Assembly: GCA_963978905.1 (NCBI GenBank) | Contig: OZ022259.1 | Coordinates: 51,602,727 to 51,666,726, forward strand | Reading direction: 5' to 3' | DNA from: Trichostrongylus colubriformis | Taxonomy: Eukaryota > Nematoda > Chromadorea > Rhabditida > Trichostrongylidae | Length of the DNA stretch: 64,000 nucleotides | Part shown: piece by piece, positions 1 through 12,400 of the stretch | Position numbering within the stretch: the stretch's first letter is position 1 | Layout: each line of letters begins with the position of its first letter | Position numbers and translations under genes: made by a program | Notes under the pieces: model-generated | Databases searched by the model: none | What the model saw: only the letters and a program-made list of their open reading frames with translations | Told to the model about the DNA's origin: nothing

Positions 1-82
1 CATGGTTGTCAGTGAGTCGATTGGAATCGCTTTTCTACAAATTACTCAGTACCCATTTCCACATCAAACTCCGCGCACTTAA

Positions 83-534
83 AGGAATCGTCCACGGAAA
101 ATGAGTTTTTGTGTTGCCCATATATTTATGTTGTATTTGCCTAATGTTGGGCAAATACAACATAAATATATGGGTAACACATGCAAAATTTCACGTGAAA
201 AAATGTGAATCTGGCTGAGATACAGCACCACAAAGTGCGGTCCAGGTGGGCGGGGCCTCCGTGTAAAAGCGTCGTCCCGTCGTCCGCCGCCGTTGGGAAC
301 GGAGAGTGGGACTGTTCACGTAACCCTCTGTTCCTACAATGCGTCTCCGACCACGGCGGACGACGGAACGAGGCTTTTACACGGAGGCCCCGCCCAACTG
401 GACCGCACTTTGTGGTGCTGTATCTCAGCCAGATTCACATTTTTTCGCGTGAAATTTTGCATGAGGCCAACATTAGGCAAATACAACATAAACATATGGG
501 CAACACAAAAACTCATTTTCCGTGGACGATTCCT
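83..534. mobile_element. TTAA-flanked MITE (452 bp), long terminal inverted repeats
   Basis: The ends are inverted copies (AGGAATCGTCCACGGAAAAT at the left; its reverse complement ends at 534). TTAA lies on both sides, at 79-82 and 535-538. Most of the element is a broken palindrome, including a GTGGGCGGGGCC block in each arm. Duplication copy B lacks it: near 56845 the flanks join directly around TCTA, a mutated TTAA. No transposase is visible. The TTAA duplication fits piggyBac-type mobilisation, which is inference. Confidence 0.85.
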
Positions 535-629
535 TTAAGGCGGGTCCGGCTCGCTTCAAGTATGTCCCAGATCGCTTCGACGTTGATCATTTCTACTGAT
601 TATTTCCTGTTTTAAAGGCTCCGTTAGAA

Positions 630-960
630 CCGAGTTATGAATTTTTGCCGTGCGTGCCGTCCATCCAGATTGCGCCCCACCCACTATACCCACCCTCTTT
701 CATGACTTTCAGAAACTCATGGCTCACTTTATCCCATCTTTTCCTCACGTTTGGTCCATTTTTCGAGCCAAACAAACAATTTTCGATCCAGCGACCGAAC
801 GTTTGTTTGGTTCGTATGTGCTCCTTATTTCTTGTTCCATGAACTACTCGTCCGGAATCTGTCCCCATTTCCACAGGTTAATCTTCATGTGATGCCTCAG
901 CTCCGCCCATCACCACAAGAGGTCTGGCTCCACTCGAAACTTCTCTTCCTTACATAGCCC
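630..960 (-). repeat. Dispersed repeat, Helitron-like family (also copy B at 57000-57290)
   Basis: Read on the minus strand, this matches the body of the repeats at 26190-26410, 35397-36150 and 49629-50110. Shared phrases include CATGAGTTTCTGAAA, GTGGGCGGAG-like runs and GGGGACAAG-like runs. Short ORFs here are not conserved as protein. It is part of the A/B duplication, so it predates it. Confidence 0.6.
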
Positions 961-3325
961 CACCTTCTATTGACCACTCCCCTTTTCTCCGCTCTCCAGA
1001 AAAGCCTACACATTGATAGTAGATCCAGATCCCGATTATCATCCCATCCAATTAATGGTTCTTATCAGCCACTGTAAGCCGTTATCAGTTTCTCTGAGGC
1101 CTCTGTGTCCAACAATACCATTTGGGTCCCCATACCCTTCAATACCTACGAGTGAACATTCTACTGCTAGCCGCGAAAGCGGACCGGCCTTGGTGACACA
1201 TCCCTTCTCATGCTCCTTATCGCATCTTATCAACCATCCTAATTAAAAGTTTTTGTTGTAAGGACCGCCCACTTCACGCACTGTGCTCGAGCCTTTTCCA
1301 TGATTTTTAGAAACTTATTACTACATGATCTACCTTTTCCTCACTTCTGAGTCATATTGGAGCCCAATGAACAATTTCTGTCTGAAAACGAAACTTTCCA
1401 CTGCATGCTCCTCCCACTGAGTCCGGTGGGGGGGGGGGGTTCATGTATTTGGTAAATGTCAAGAGTGTGCCCAAGAGTACATTGGGGAAACAAAAAAGCC
1501 CATTTTTTCAAGCGACTCACAGAACACAGAAGGGCCTTAGAAGATCCTACTAGATACTTGAGCAACAATTTTTCCAGGCAGAGAACACGAAAACATGCCT
1601 TCTGTTTCAGACTCAAGAAAAAAGAAAAAGACGCCAGAAGCTCAGCAATAGGCTCAAACTTCTTTCGCAACATTTTGTGAAACTTTTTGGTCTTTTCATA
1701 ATTTTTGGAGCCTCATATGTTTCAACTTCAGTGTACAATGAATATCACTCCCCGTTAGAAAGAAATCTACCTTGTTACACTTTAGCTAGTAATGAAAATC
1801 TTGAAGCTCGTTCTAACTAGTGGAAACTACTCTGAACCGGCAAAGTGCGCGTCTGGACGCATTTGAAATTCCTACACGAGAAAGCGTTTAAGCAACCAAC
1901 TAACTAAAAACAGGTCAGATCTCATGTATTCTTGCAAAGAGAAAGCGCGAAGAAAACTTCACCTGGGATAAAGGGAATGGTGACAGAAGAACAGAACATT
2001 TTACCACGGTGAGTGTCACTAAGCTCCATATGGGTCAGTCACGTGAGAGGGCGGCGGCCGCGCGCCGTCAGTTTACAGCGGGACTTGCTATAGGATTTAA
2101 CGTGAGCTAACCCAGGCTCTGATTCTCAACCCTGCATCGCGCTTGTGAATCCAGCCGAAAGTAATCATGATCATCGCTGGCATCACAGGATGGCTACAAA
2201 GCACGAGGGGTACCTTTTCGCTTATAAAAAATAAAATTTCTCCAACAAAGATTTCAACAAACAATAAACAATAGATAGGAACACTTGTCCAGGATACTGT
2301 TCGAAATGATTGCCTTTGGCCTAAATGCGAGCCTACAATCCCCTAGGGAACGCTTCCGCGGTGAGGCGCAGGTAGTTGACATCAATCTTCTCCTACTCAT
2401 TCTGAGCGTGTCTTCAGGCTTTTCAAAATGCGGTGAGGAGTTCTTCTGCTACAGATGGCTCCGAACAGAGTAGTTCACTGGATTCAGGGTCAGATGGTGC
2501 AGGATCAGATGTTCTCATTTTGTTATCCCAAAATTCAGGAAAATAGCATAGACAGGAGGAAATCGCTGATGTCATGCACCGGAACACACTTTGCTGCAAG
2601 ATGAAATATCGTTCACAAAGGTACTTTTTGATTCATGGCACCAGCGTCTCATGAGACGTGCAGCCTGCGACCCTACCCGGCATTGGACGAAGCTTTTTCC
2701 AAGGTGGCGTTTACGTGGGCCTGCGATTCTGCGATAAGATAAGATGAAGATGAAATTCCAGTAGTTCATGAATCGTTCACTTGAGAAAACAAGTAGTATT
2801 TCAAGGTTCCTCATGATATCATCCAACGGGAACTGATTTAAAGGCTCCTTTCCACGGGGTGGTCTCGTACAAGGTCAGATGTCAGGAGGCCTCAATTCTG
2901 TCATTGTCGGGGGCTTCTTCCGGCTTTTTCTCTCTTGGTGTATTCCTTAGCACCTCTAATTTCATAATTCAGCTCTTACACCCATTCAAGGTAATCGCGG
3001 AAATTGCCTTTCAACTGGCAGTCGTGATAATTTGCCAGTGGGACATCACTGACATGCTTTATCCACAGTATGTATTGTAGAGGTAAAACATGGATTTGCA
3101 GATTTACCGAAAACGTGCCAATAAGCGGGCCATACTTTGTAGCCACGTACTTCTGAAATACGTGGGTTGCAGGTAACAAGATGTGGATGTACTAAGCGGT
3201 GTTTGCTCTTCTCGGGTAATGCCATCATGGATGTTATCAGAGTAGGCATTGCTAGCACAAAAAGTTTGGGATCCATAATTTTCTCCCAAGTTATTCTGAG
3301 TTTTGAGAAAATCTCTACTAAGTAC
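961..3325. other. No gene recognised; intronic or intergenic sequence
   Basis: Apart from the Penelope relic near 1.5 kb I see no supportable coding exon. A G-homopolymer lies at 1428-1438. From about 2990 the sequence again aligns with copy B (58050 onward). Open frames at 2976-3276 are conserved in B only as DNA, with shifted frames, so I read them as intron of gene A. Confidence 0.4.
1452..1620 (+). pseudogene. Penelope-like retroelement remnant, GIY-YIG endonuclease
   Basis: The plus strand encodes QEYIGETKKPIF and then, after a frameshift in the T-run near 1505, KRLTEHRRALEDPTR. Y-I-G-E-T followed by R-L-x-E-H is the GIY-YIG pattern of Penelope-like endonucleases (family knowledge). The 3' continuation at 1620-1690 recurs at 43285-43345 and near 51464-51500, so this is the tail of a dispersed family. 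Only the C-terminal end survives, and it is frameshifted. Confidence 0.6.
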
Positions 3326-3407
3326 CTCTCTTCAACCAGGCAAGCTTCACTGGTTCATTGTCCAATTGATACCATATTGGGACTTCCCATTTGAACCTGA
3401 ATCCTAC
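3326..3407 (-). CDS. Gene A exon: [11 protein letters not shown] segment
   Basis: Encodes [23 protein letters not shown], the M1 beta-sandwich segment following the catalytic domain (compare YGFKWDVPLWYQ). The donor is GAGAG|gtactt, phase 1. Acceptor choices are catag|GTAGG (used here) or ggtag|GATTC. Neither matches the phase-2 end of the exon at 3451, so one base is unaccounted for. Confidence 0.8.
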
Positions 3408-6400
3408 CTATGATTTCTAGGACAGTGCGAGTTCTGTTAGAACCACTCACCCATATCTAGGGTTTCGATATTTCTCGACTTCTACTGCATTTGGGTTCTT
3501 CTTGTAGCGAGATTGAGTAATTTCGAAAAAAGAGGAATTGACAGCTTTAACTGTTACCAGTGGGAATCCCATCTGAAGCAGTTGCTTTAGCAGCAGGAAC
3601 TGAAAATGACCTAGAACTTCTCATAGAGAATGAAAAACAAGACATCCATGCGGAAGGGATGACAGGTAAAAACATTCACTTGGACCATTACTTGCAGGCC
3701 TAGACCTTCGAGAAAAGTAATCTCGGTAACCCCAGGCATGAAGAAAAGATGGATTTTCTTATTCTTCTAACCTCACTTTCTCCGCTTCTTGTATGCTTTT
3801 TAGCAAACACACGGTAATAGGGAAAGCAATAAGAACGATAAGAGACGGATTCTGGATATACTGTGTCTTGCCCTACCACCAATAGTAACAGTTCGCCGGA
3901 CAGTACTGGGTGCGCGTATCACGCACTGTTGGGGAAGTTGAGCTCTTTCAATACTGTCCGTTCTGTACCATTCGAAAAAATGGACTGGTTTCCCTGTTGA
4001 ATGACTCCATTCCGAATGTCATGATAGAACAATTAACAGTGTAAAAAGGGGCTGCGTATACGTCACGCACATCACTGCAGATAAGATATATTTTCCAGTA
4101 CTGACCTATTGTTGCACACAACAGTATGCGTCACCCTCTTGTTCAATAAACGCTTCTGGAAATCAGTATCTATGGAGCACAAATGATCTATGATTCACAT
4201 CAGACTCAGGCCTTCATCGAGGACTCCTCAATCCAGGAGGTCGTATTTAGTCAGCTAAGAGTAATTTGTCGGAATCTTAGAGTAGAGCAGTCCAAAAAGT
4301 AGTTTGAAGATGCGATAACTGAGTAGGGAGCTCAAAGAGTAAAGGAAGTCAAGGGGAACTAATACTCAAGTTAATCTTGAGAATTTCGAAGGATACACAA
4401 AAAAACATTCCGTGAACAGGAAATAAGGTAGGACACACTTTTCTGATTTAAATGCCTAAGATGATGCTGTGGAGAGGAGAGCGTGTCGGTAAGAGATGAA
4501 CTCAATTAAAGGGTACACTGTTCCTTTGGTTCTCCCGGAATTACGGTGAACAAAGTATTAAGCTCCTGAAATCTAATGCGTATAACTTATGCCTTCACGA
4601 TACAAGGAAATAGTGTACCAGGATTGTAGATGGAAACCTCATGCATGGAGCAGAAACACAAAATAACACCATGGGAGATACGATGAAAGCAGAAACGGAT
4701 TTTCAAATACGAAAGGAACTAAAGCGACTGTACATAGTAAGCGACAGGCTGACTGTTCTGGAATCAGCGTTCTGCAACCCATGTATATTTGCCCTGAGCA
4801 AAGCAACGCGCACCATGCCTTAAATAGTTCAGTTTTTCTTCGGATGTCAACCTAAACCAATGGAGGTTTCATCTCTGTTGGATCTGTCAAACTCTATCTT
4901 GCTGGTTTGAAGAATAGAAATACACTGGTGTGTAGAATGGCTGGACAAGCTCATGACCGTTATAGCCTAAATCGAATTCAAGATAAACTATGACCCTAAA
5001 TTGCGTGGCGGATCATCGACGAGCCAGATCGGCAACGAATAGTTTGGGATTTTCTACGCAACAGATCCAGCTATTTCGGAAAAGTGGTCGAGTGAAAAAA
5101 AGAATTCTGAGAAAATCTTCCAGTCGGGTGCTTTGATTCAACTTCCCAGGTCTTATATGTAAGATCAGAGACTGGTTTTCTTACAAACACTCCACTCAAC
5201 CTAACCTGCACGGTCCACTGGTCTGCAAATTTCTTCATACTCAAGTTGTTTCCATCAGGTCCTTTAACATGTGTAGTGACTGTGTCCAATACGTCCCAAA
5301 GATCTTGTGAGCGAGCATTACCGTAGGAAAACTTCATGAGGTAGCGCTGAAAATTGAAATGGGTTAAATTAACGACTCTATCAATACATTGAAGGTACAG
5401 CTCGCGGTAATTCGAGTAAATTGGTTCCACGTGAACCGGTAATTGGCTCTTTAAAGACAGCAATAGGAGTAATGTAGTTATTGAGAAATCCGTGAAAGAA
5501 GTTACTTACATGGAAACTATGAGTCGAAGAAGGCTATCTGTGGCGAAACCCCGGTAAAATAGTGGGCCTTCAGCTGTAGAAACAGATCAACGGATAAGAG
5601 CTGACGCCTTTGGATGCAACCTCGCCTCTAAGCGACGTGATACTTTGTTGCTACGATGAGAGCGGCCAAGGATATGCGGTGAGATCGAAGGTATTGCAGG
5701 GCGCTTCCGCAGTTTTCCCTGAAGCTCACTCTAGGAGATAGATGCGTATTTCCAAACATTCCCTTCTGTTTTCTTGGCAGCATGCCAATGGAAACTTCGT
5801 TCAGAGTATCCGCCTCTTAACGGAAAGGTCGCCCGCGTTGAGGAACGAGACAAGGAGTCCTATTCCTCGGGTTTTTTTTACCAATTCCATTTGTTTTCTC
5901 CATTGTCCTATTACTAGACATCTCGACTTTCATATTCACTACTTCTTCTACTTTCCGTCGGAATTTCCCCTAATGCTTTAACTATAGAGCATGTGCCACT
6001 ACCACAGCACGAGAGCGAGTATCAAAAGCGTATAGAAACCGTAAATGAAATCGCGCCCAGCCTTCCAAGATGGCCAAAGGCCATCACTGAGTTAGCCAAG
6101 AGGCAGCGGCGGTTAGGGAAGAGGGAGTTCGCCATACAGTCATAAGATAGAGAAAAGCAAATTGTAGCATGGAATGACAACTCATCAAAACCGAAGACGA
6201 GCAGCAGCAGCTTATTTTCAACAACATTGGGTTTTTTGGCTTTCCTCCACCTATCTGCTCTGTTCTTCATCATTCCCTGTTTCAATGGAGCGCAAAGTCC
6301 TATGGTAGTTATCGTGACCGTGCTTCTGAACGCATCGCACACGGTAATTGCGCGACTCTATCCCTGTTAAAAATCAGCAAAAATTCACTATGTTTAACTG

Positions 6401-9400
6401 AAACGAAGGATCATGTTTGCCTCAATCCAGTCGGACAACTAGCAAAATGTTCTCGGTGTCTTCACACATTGTTCTTGGCGACAAAGTACAATACCCGCTT
6501 CACATTTTCAAAAAAAAAACACGGAATACTGGAGTCGGCATTTTTTGGTTATCTGCAGTAACTCGGTTTGGTTTGCCTGAAACTTCTTGAAAATATATAT
6601 TATTTGAATCAGCTGATCGAGATCTACAAGATGGCCTCCTCAAACCCTCAAAAAGCTGACATTCCATGTTCTCACATGCACAAGATGTCAGTGGGCACTC
6701 ATCAGCGAGCGACATGCGCGATTATTACGACCAGAAGGTAAATTCACCGTCAACATACATAATTCAACAACCTACAAAGATACCATCCTATTTGAAACTG
6801 AATAAAATAGATTTCCACTTTTTGATGATGATATTTCGTTATGGTGTCACTCACCCAGTATGCTATGGTAGTCATCATTCTATTATTGGTCGAAAAAAAT
6901 TAATTTTTCTCCTGTGTTAACTATCTTACTTCATTCGAAAAACATCTCAGCTCTTTTGGCTAATTGTATCACAATTCATATATCCATCAAATCCATGATC
7001 ATGAGTGAAACTACCACTCCATTTGAAATGCCTTGCCGTTCTACCCTGTGTATTGATCAGCCTTCCCAAAAGATATGCTGTTGTATAAACCAAACAAAAT
7101 GGATAACGTGGTAGTCTCATGAGAAGTGATTAGTTTTACAATATCTGACTCAGTTTTTCAGTGAGACATAAATCAAAATGAAACAAAAGATTCCATTCCT
7201 TCATATATGGTTCATACTCTTGAGTCAACTGCAAAGTTTGAACGTCGACCTAAGCAGCTTTTCCGCCAGTTATCGTAGGACTTTCTCTGCACCTCTGGAA
7301 AAGGGCAACACCCCTAATAGCGAGAATGAAAGCACCAAGCCTGCTTCATTTCAATTACTGACAGTTTACTAGGAGGACCAGTAATATTTATTGAAACCAT
7401 TTCTTATTCAACAACTTTCAAAACTATAAAAAGTAAAAATGGAAGTAAGCTAATAAAGTGTGTCTTTCTTAGAAAATTGAGTGCAGGCCTTGAAAACATA
7501 TTCACTTCTCATGAAACTACCACGTTATCCAATTCGTTTGGTTAATATTAGGTCTATACAGAATAAATGGCAGAAACGTAATTGGTCATAACCTCGCTCA
7601 GACACAACTTTATTTGTCGAAATGAAAACCATTCGAATCTACAGAATTTTACCAACGACCTGGTAAAGAAATATACCATCACGATCAAATTCTGGACTGC
7701 GAGAATCAATAAAGTCAAGAATGGCATTTTTACCGTGCATAGTTTTTCTGCCGCAGGTTTGCATCGGGAACCCGGAAAAAGTGGTAATCCGTCAGGGATT
7801 GGTCTGGGGAATAAGGGGGTGAGGGATGGGCTCGATGCCTAACTGCATCATTTTTTTACTGGGTGCGCAAAACAACGCAAAACCCCACAGTTCCCAAGTC
7901 ACCCGGCAGAAACTGATCGAGACTATCCTTCATCCCCCTTATTCCTCAGACCTATCTCTGACGAATTACCACTTTTTCCCGGTTCTCGATGCAAACCTGG
8001 GTCAGAAGGAGTTCGCCGAAACGATGCATGTTGAAAATGCCATCGTTGACTTCATTAATTTTCGCAATCCTGAATTTGATCATGATGGCAAATGTTCTTT
8101 ACCATGTCGTTGGCAAGGTTGTGTAGATTCGAATGGTTTTTATTTCGACAAATAAACTTGTGTCTGAGCGAAGTTATGGCGTTTTGAAAAAAGTAGTCCG
8201 TTTTGGCCATTTATTCTGCATAGACCTAATACAATAGCATTACACTTGGGGTGGCGATCAACACCTTTCTGGGAGACCGCGGTAATTGCTACGAGATCAA
8301 ACAGTGTAGAACGGCAAGGCACTTGAAATGGAATGATAATTCCACCCACGATCACGCATTTGATACATAAATGAATTGTGATACAACTAATAAAAACAGT
8401 TGAAATTTTCTTGGATCAAGTAAGACAGTTGAAACCTGAGAAAAATTAATTTTTTTGAACCGGTAATCAGATGATGACTACCATAGCATACTGGATGAGT
8501 GATACCATAACGAGATATTATCATTATAAAATGAAAATCTATTGTATAGGATAGTATCTCTGTACGCTGTTGAGTTGTGTATGTTGACGAGAAAGTTGAG
8601 GAGAATATCTTGCAGAGCTTGATGAGCTTATTTGAATAGCATGTATTCATAAGGAGATTAAGACAAAACAAACCGAGTCGCAGCAGAAAAACAAAAACTT
8701 GGATAAGCGTTTCCCGCGTTTTTTTGAGCACTTACGGCGATTGTAATACGGAAAACTATAACAAATCAAGGGACGAGTTTTCCGTGCATGATGCCTCTGG
8801 TTTTATAGCATTGCAAGGTATGAGACACGAAACATCAAAACGGAGATAAAGGACAGTAACTTTTGCTATCGAAAATTGAGATTTCTTTGTTCCAAAACAT
8901 GCAGAAGCTTACTTTTATTCCTTTGTTGAAATTCTCTTCTCCCATCAGAGCAGCGATCATACCGAGCAAGGACGCTCCTTTATCATAAGATATAGTATCA
9001 AAAGCTTCGTCCACCTCCACTGACTTATCTATCTTTGACGACAATGGATGACTTGTAGCGAGTGAGTCCGCCTGGAGCGCCCTTTCAATCGTGTCGACCA
9101 ACATAGATTTCCTGAAATGAAGAGCCTCATCTCAAAACCAGCACACCTCCGAAATACTCATTTCAGGAACTTATTTTCGCCGAAATGTTCAACGGCCTCA
9201 TATGACATGTAGGTGGCGAAACCTTCGTTCAGCCACACGTCGTTCCACCACTTTAATGTAACCAAATTTCCAAACCACTGCAAATGCCATAAATCAAATT
9301 ACATGCACCACAGAGTGTTCCATAATTCGTGCAACGAACTGAGCACTATACCCTACTCCTTTTAGACTGTTCAAGATTCACAAGGGTTTGGTATATTAGA

Positions 9401-12400
9401 GCCTAAAACAATGCCTTTGCGATACAATCACGAATTTTCAAACTCGTTGTTTGTATAGCAGTTCAGGGCCCAACTTAATTGCTAATGTGTAGCTGAGCAG
9501 GACCCAAAAACAGCTCACATCTTATTTGATTTTGAAAAGGGGAATAGTAAGAAGTACCTGAAGGCTACAGGGACAAAAAAAAGTGAAGAAAAAGGAAAAA
9601 AGGAAGTGAAGAATTATACCAAAGGATACTATGTAGCCTTCAGCAGAAACTTACTCGGAAGTTACTGATTTATCAATCGCAGCGAAAGAAGTGTGATATG
9701 CAGGGGATGCCAAAAAAGTAATTTTCTCCTCCACCTTCAACTCTACTTTAGTCGAACTTCAGCAAATTCCGACAAGGTATTTTCATCCCTAAAGTTATCC
9801 CTCACTCTATCACCATACTCCACGGAAATACTGCACATACTGCACGAGCAGGAACGGGAGCTTGTTCTGAGTGAACAAGATGTGTCACCTAAACTGGGCA
9901 AAATCCGAAATTTCGTCGCCCTCGTTCGCAACCTTTGAAGTCCGTTCACTCTGGGTACCAAAGGGGATCCATATTGGGTGGTGTTCTTGAAGTTCCCGTT
10001 TTTTCCGGGTTCCCAGCGCCCTTCGTTTTCAAAAACCAGAACGTGCCGTTATCACTCAAACCTCGCCGGAGGCAGGTTTGAGGCATGAAAAATGATACTT
10101 TGGTTCATAGCAGCGTTGTCCGAGCGGCGAAGGCTCTGTGACTTCTATGAACCGAAGGGCCAATCCTTAGGAAGCTCCTCACAAAAGACCCACCACGGAA
10201 CCTGACTCCACTGTTTTAAGCGGACCCTTATACCGTGGTGCTGTGAAGCCCGACTGCGCCGACTGAAGGCTCCGTATTTGAATGAAGGTAAAAGTAGTGG
10301 GTCTCGGCTTGGTTCTGTTTCTGAAGGAACATTACGGTAATATTTTGCCCTGATACTTCTATTTCTTTCGTTTCCCTATGTTCTATATACTTGGCGGGTA
10401 TGAGCCGCGAGCAAAATTACTTTATTTGGCATCCCCTGTATACCGCCGACCGTGCGAAGTGAAGGATTTTTTCGAGTATGCATAAAAGCGTTGAAGTCAT
10501 GTCAAATTGAAGAAAAAAGTAAAAAGCGCGTTGCATTCTCTATGAATCACACTATATTTCGCTTGGGCCATACTGTGATCACACAGAACTGATTTAAGAT
10601 GAACTCAGAGGAAGGATATGGGATCGATGTGGGTCAGATTTCAAACGCATTTGAAAGAGGGAACGATTTCAGCTAGTACACTACACGATATCGATCATTA
10701 ACTAGGGTTGATGGATGTGTGCCCTTAGGGCAGAATAGTGCAGAAAATTGCGTGGCCGTGTTTGATGCGCGACGAAATGGTGCAGGATAGGGATGGCGAA
10801 CTAGTCAAATGCTGCTATTTTCGCTTGGTGCCTATCTAATAAGGCGCGCATAGCTCGCACCATCGCGTCGCATGCCGAACGTCCAACGCTAATTTTCTCT
10901 GCCAGGGCACACACTGGGGATTGATGGGCTCTAAGGCCTCGTTCATTCTTTGCGCCGGCCAGACGTGGCTGCGTTCCCAGCAGCGAGGCAGAGTGGCACG
11001 GGAAGGTGCAGAGACGACGCAGCCACGCCTGTCGCTGGCACCGCAAAGTACGAACGCGGCCTGACATGCGTGCGCAGTACTGCGCGCCAGCCAAACTTCA
11101 ATGGGAATGTTGGCATCTGATGCTGCTTTCCCACCTCTTCAGGTATTGAGCAGTCTACTATTGTTTAGATTACTGAGACGGTCGAAGAGTTTCGTACGTA
11201 TTAATACCAAAGTAGCACTGAAGTGTGTTTAACCGCTGGGTGAGGAAAGATTGATCAAAAGCAATCACTCTTAACGTAGTCATTCATCAGTAGCTACCGC
11301 ATCTTTGTAGGTACTCAGCACCTAATCTAATCAGCGGGTTCGAGTCCCGTCCAACACCGAACTTTTGCCCATAACTCAGCATCCTTGTAGTAACTTTCGC
11401 ATCGCGAGCTGCGGCAATAAATAGCAGTTATCAAAAATCAAAAATATCAAAGGTCAACCTAGTGTTGTTGCTGCTGATATATTCTGCTCTAGTGACATCG
11501 GAACAGGAGCAAAATGCTTCATTGAGCAAATATTTTATTGTCTGCCTACGGTCGGTGTACTGCAGCCGTAAGCATTGCATCAAGTCCTATCAACTACTCT
11601 TATTTCGAATCATTGAACTTCGACCCATTCCATCTCACTTAACTCCTATAAGTGCTAACGTTCTGCTGCCTACCGGGAAAGCACAATGGACATGTGATGA
11701 ATTCCCATGTCTCTCACCAGATCTCGAAAAGTGCAGCCCAAAGCATGCTCTTTCTATTTCAAAATCAGAACGAATGTACATTCTCCAAGCCTCCGAAATT
11801 TGCTCTCAGCGGACGCTTGGCTTGAGTAGGGGAGTCCCTCATCCCCTGATATAGAAGAGCAGTCTATGCCTCTATTGCTACACCATCCAAATCGAGCAGA
11901 TCACTCGAATCTGCATATACCTTCTCCAGCACCTTGGAAATATCTCATTCTGTCCACGATAGGATAGAACAAATCGTTTCCTCCATTTGTAGGCTTTCTC
12001 TATGAGGAGCATCGGCAAGTAATCATCAAGACGTTTCGCAACCACCTTTCGTCCTCATATGCTTCCCTTGCTGTTTTTCACATTCTTTATTGCTGATGTC
12101 AGGCTTTAGCGCAAACCAATTTAGTGCTTCCATACAATTCCACTTCTCGAAGAAGGCACCCATCTCTGCATTCTTTGCTTTGACCACAACCGCCTCTTTT
12201 ACAGCTTCTGTGAGCGACGACCTTTGTACTCTACTTCTCGTGGCAGCGTCCCTCTCCTTTTTCACTACCCTCTGAGCTCCGCCATGCACAATCACCCCGT
12301 TTTATCTCCTCCACAACACATTTGAATGTCACCACAAAGCATTTCGTGCATGGTATCGTGAGCTCATCCGCCGTCTTTCAAGTCACCTGAAGCACTTCGA

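Larger units (their letters stand above)
5347..8912. other. Gene A intron with mariner insertion
   Basis: Collinear with 60682-63136 of copy B. The main difference is the mariner at 7548-8229. Minus-strand open frames at 6022-6342 (A) and 60872-61129 (B) share [23 protein letters not shown], but I cannot link them to any family or splice pattern. Confidence 0.5.
1..9780. repeat. Segmental duplication, copy A
   Basis: This stretch aligns collinearly and in the same orientation with 56763-64000. The opening bases (catggttgtcagtgagtcga) recur with few changes at 56765, and matching exons and introns follow in order: A 3326-3572 with B 58424-58687, A 5206-5346 with B 60541-60681, A 8913-9277 with B 63137-63501, A about 9740-9780 with B about 63965-64000. 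Length differences come mostly from insertions specific to one copy. The section 1250-2850 matches B poorly. The left boundary lies outside the window. Confidence 0.9.

Noticed and set aside
205..615. 136-codon ORF at the left edge.
   Set aside because: It lies almost wholly in the palindromic MITE at 83-534 and is mirrored by an ORF on the other strand.
2976..3276. Open frames shared with copy B (58000-58370) as possible exons.
   Set aside because: Frames differ between copies and stops interrupt them; conservation is explained by the duplication.
5071..5463. 130-codon ORF taken as one long exon.
   Set aside because: Only 5206-5346 matches the family and is bounded by good splice sites; the copy B equivalent of the downstream extension contains a stop.
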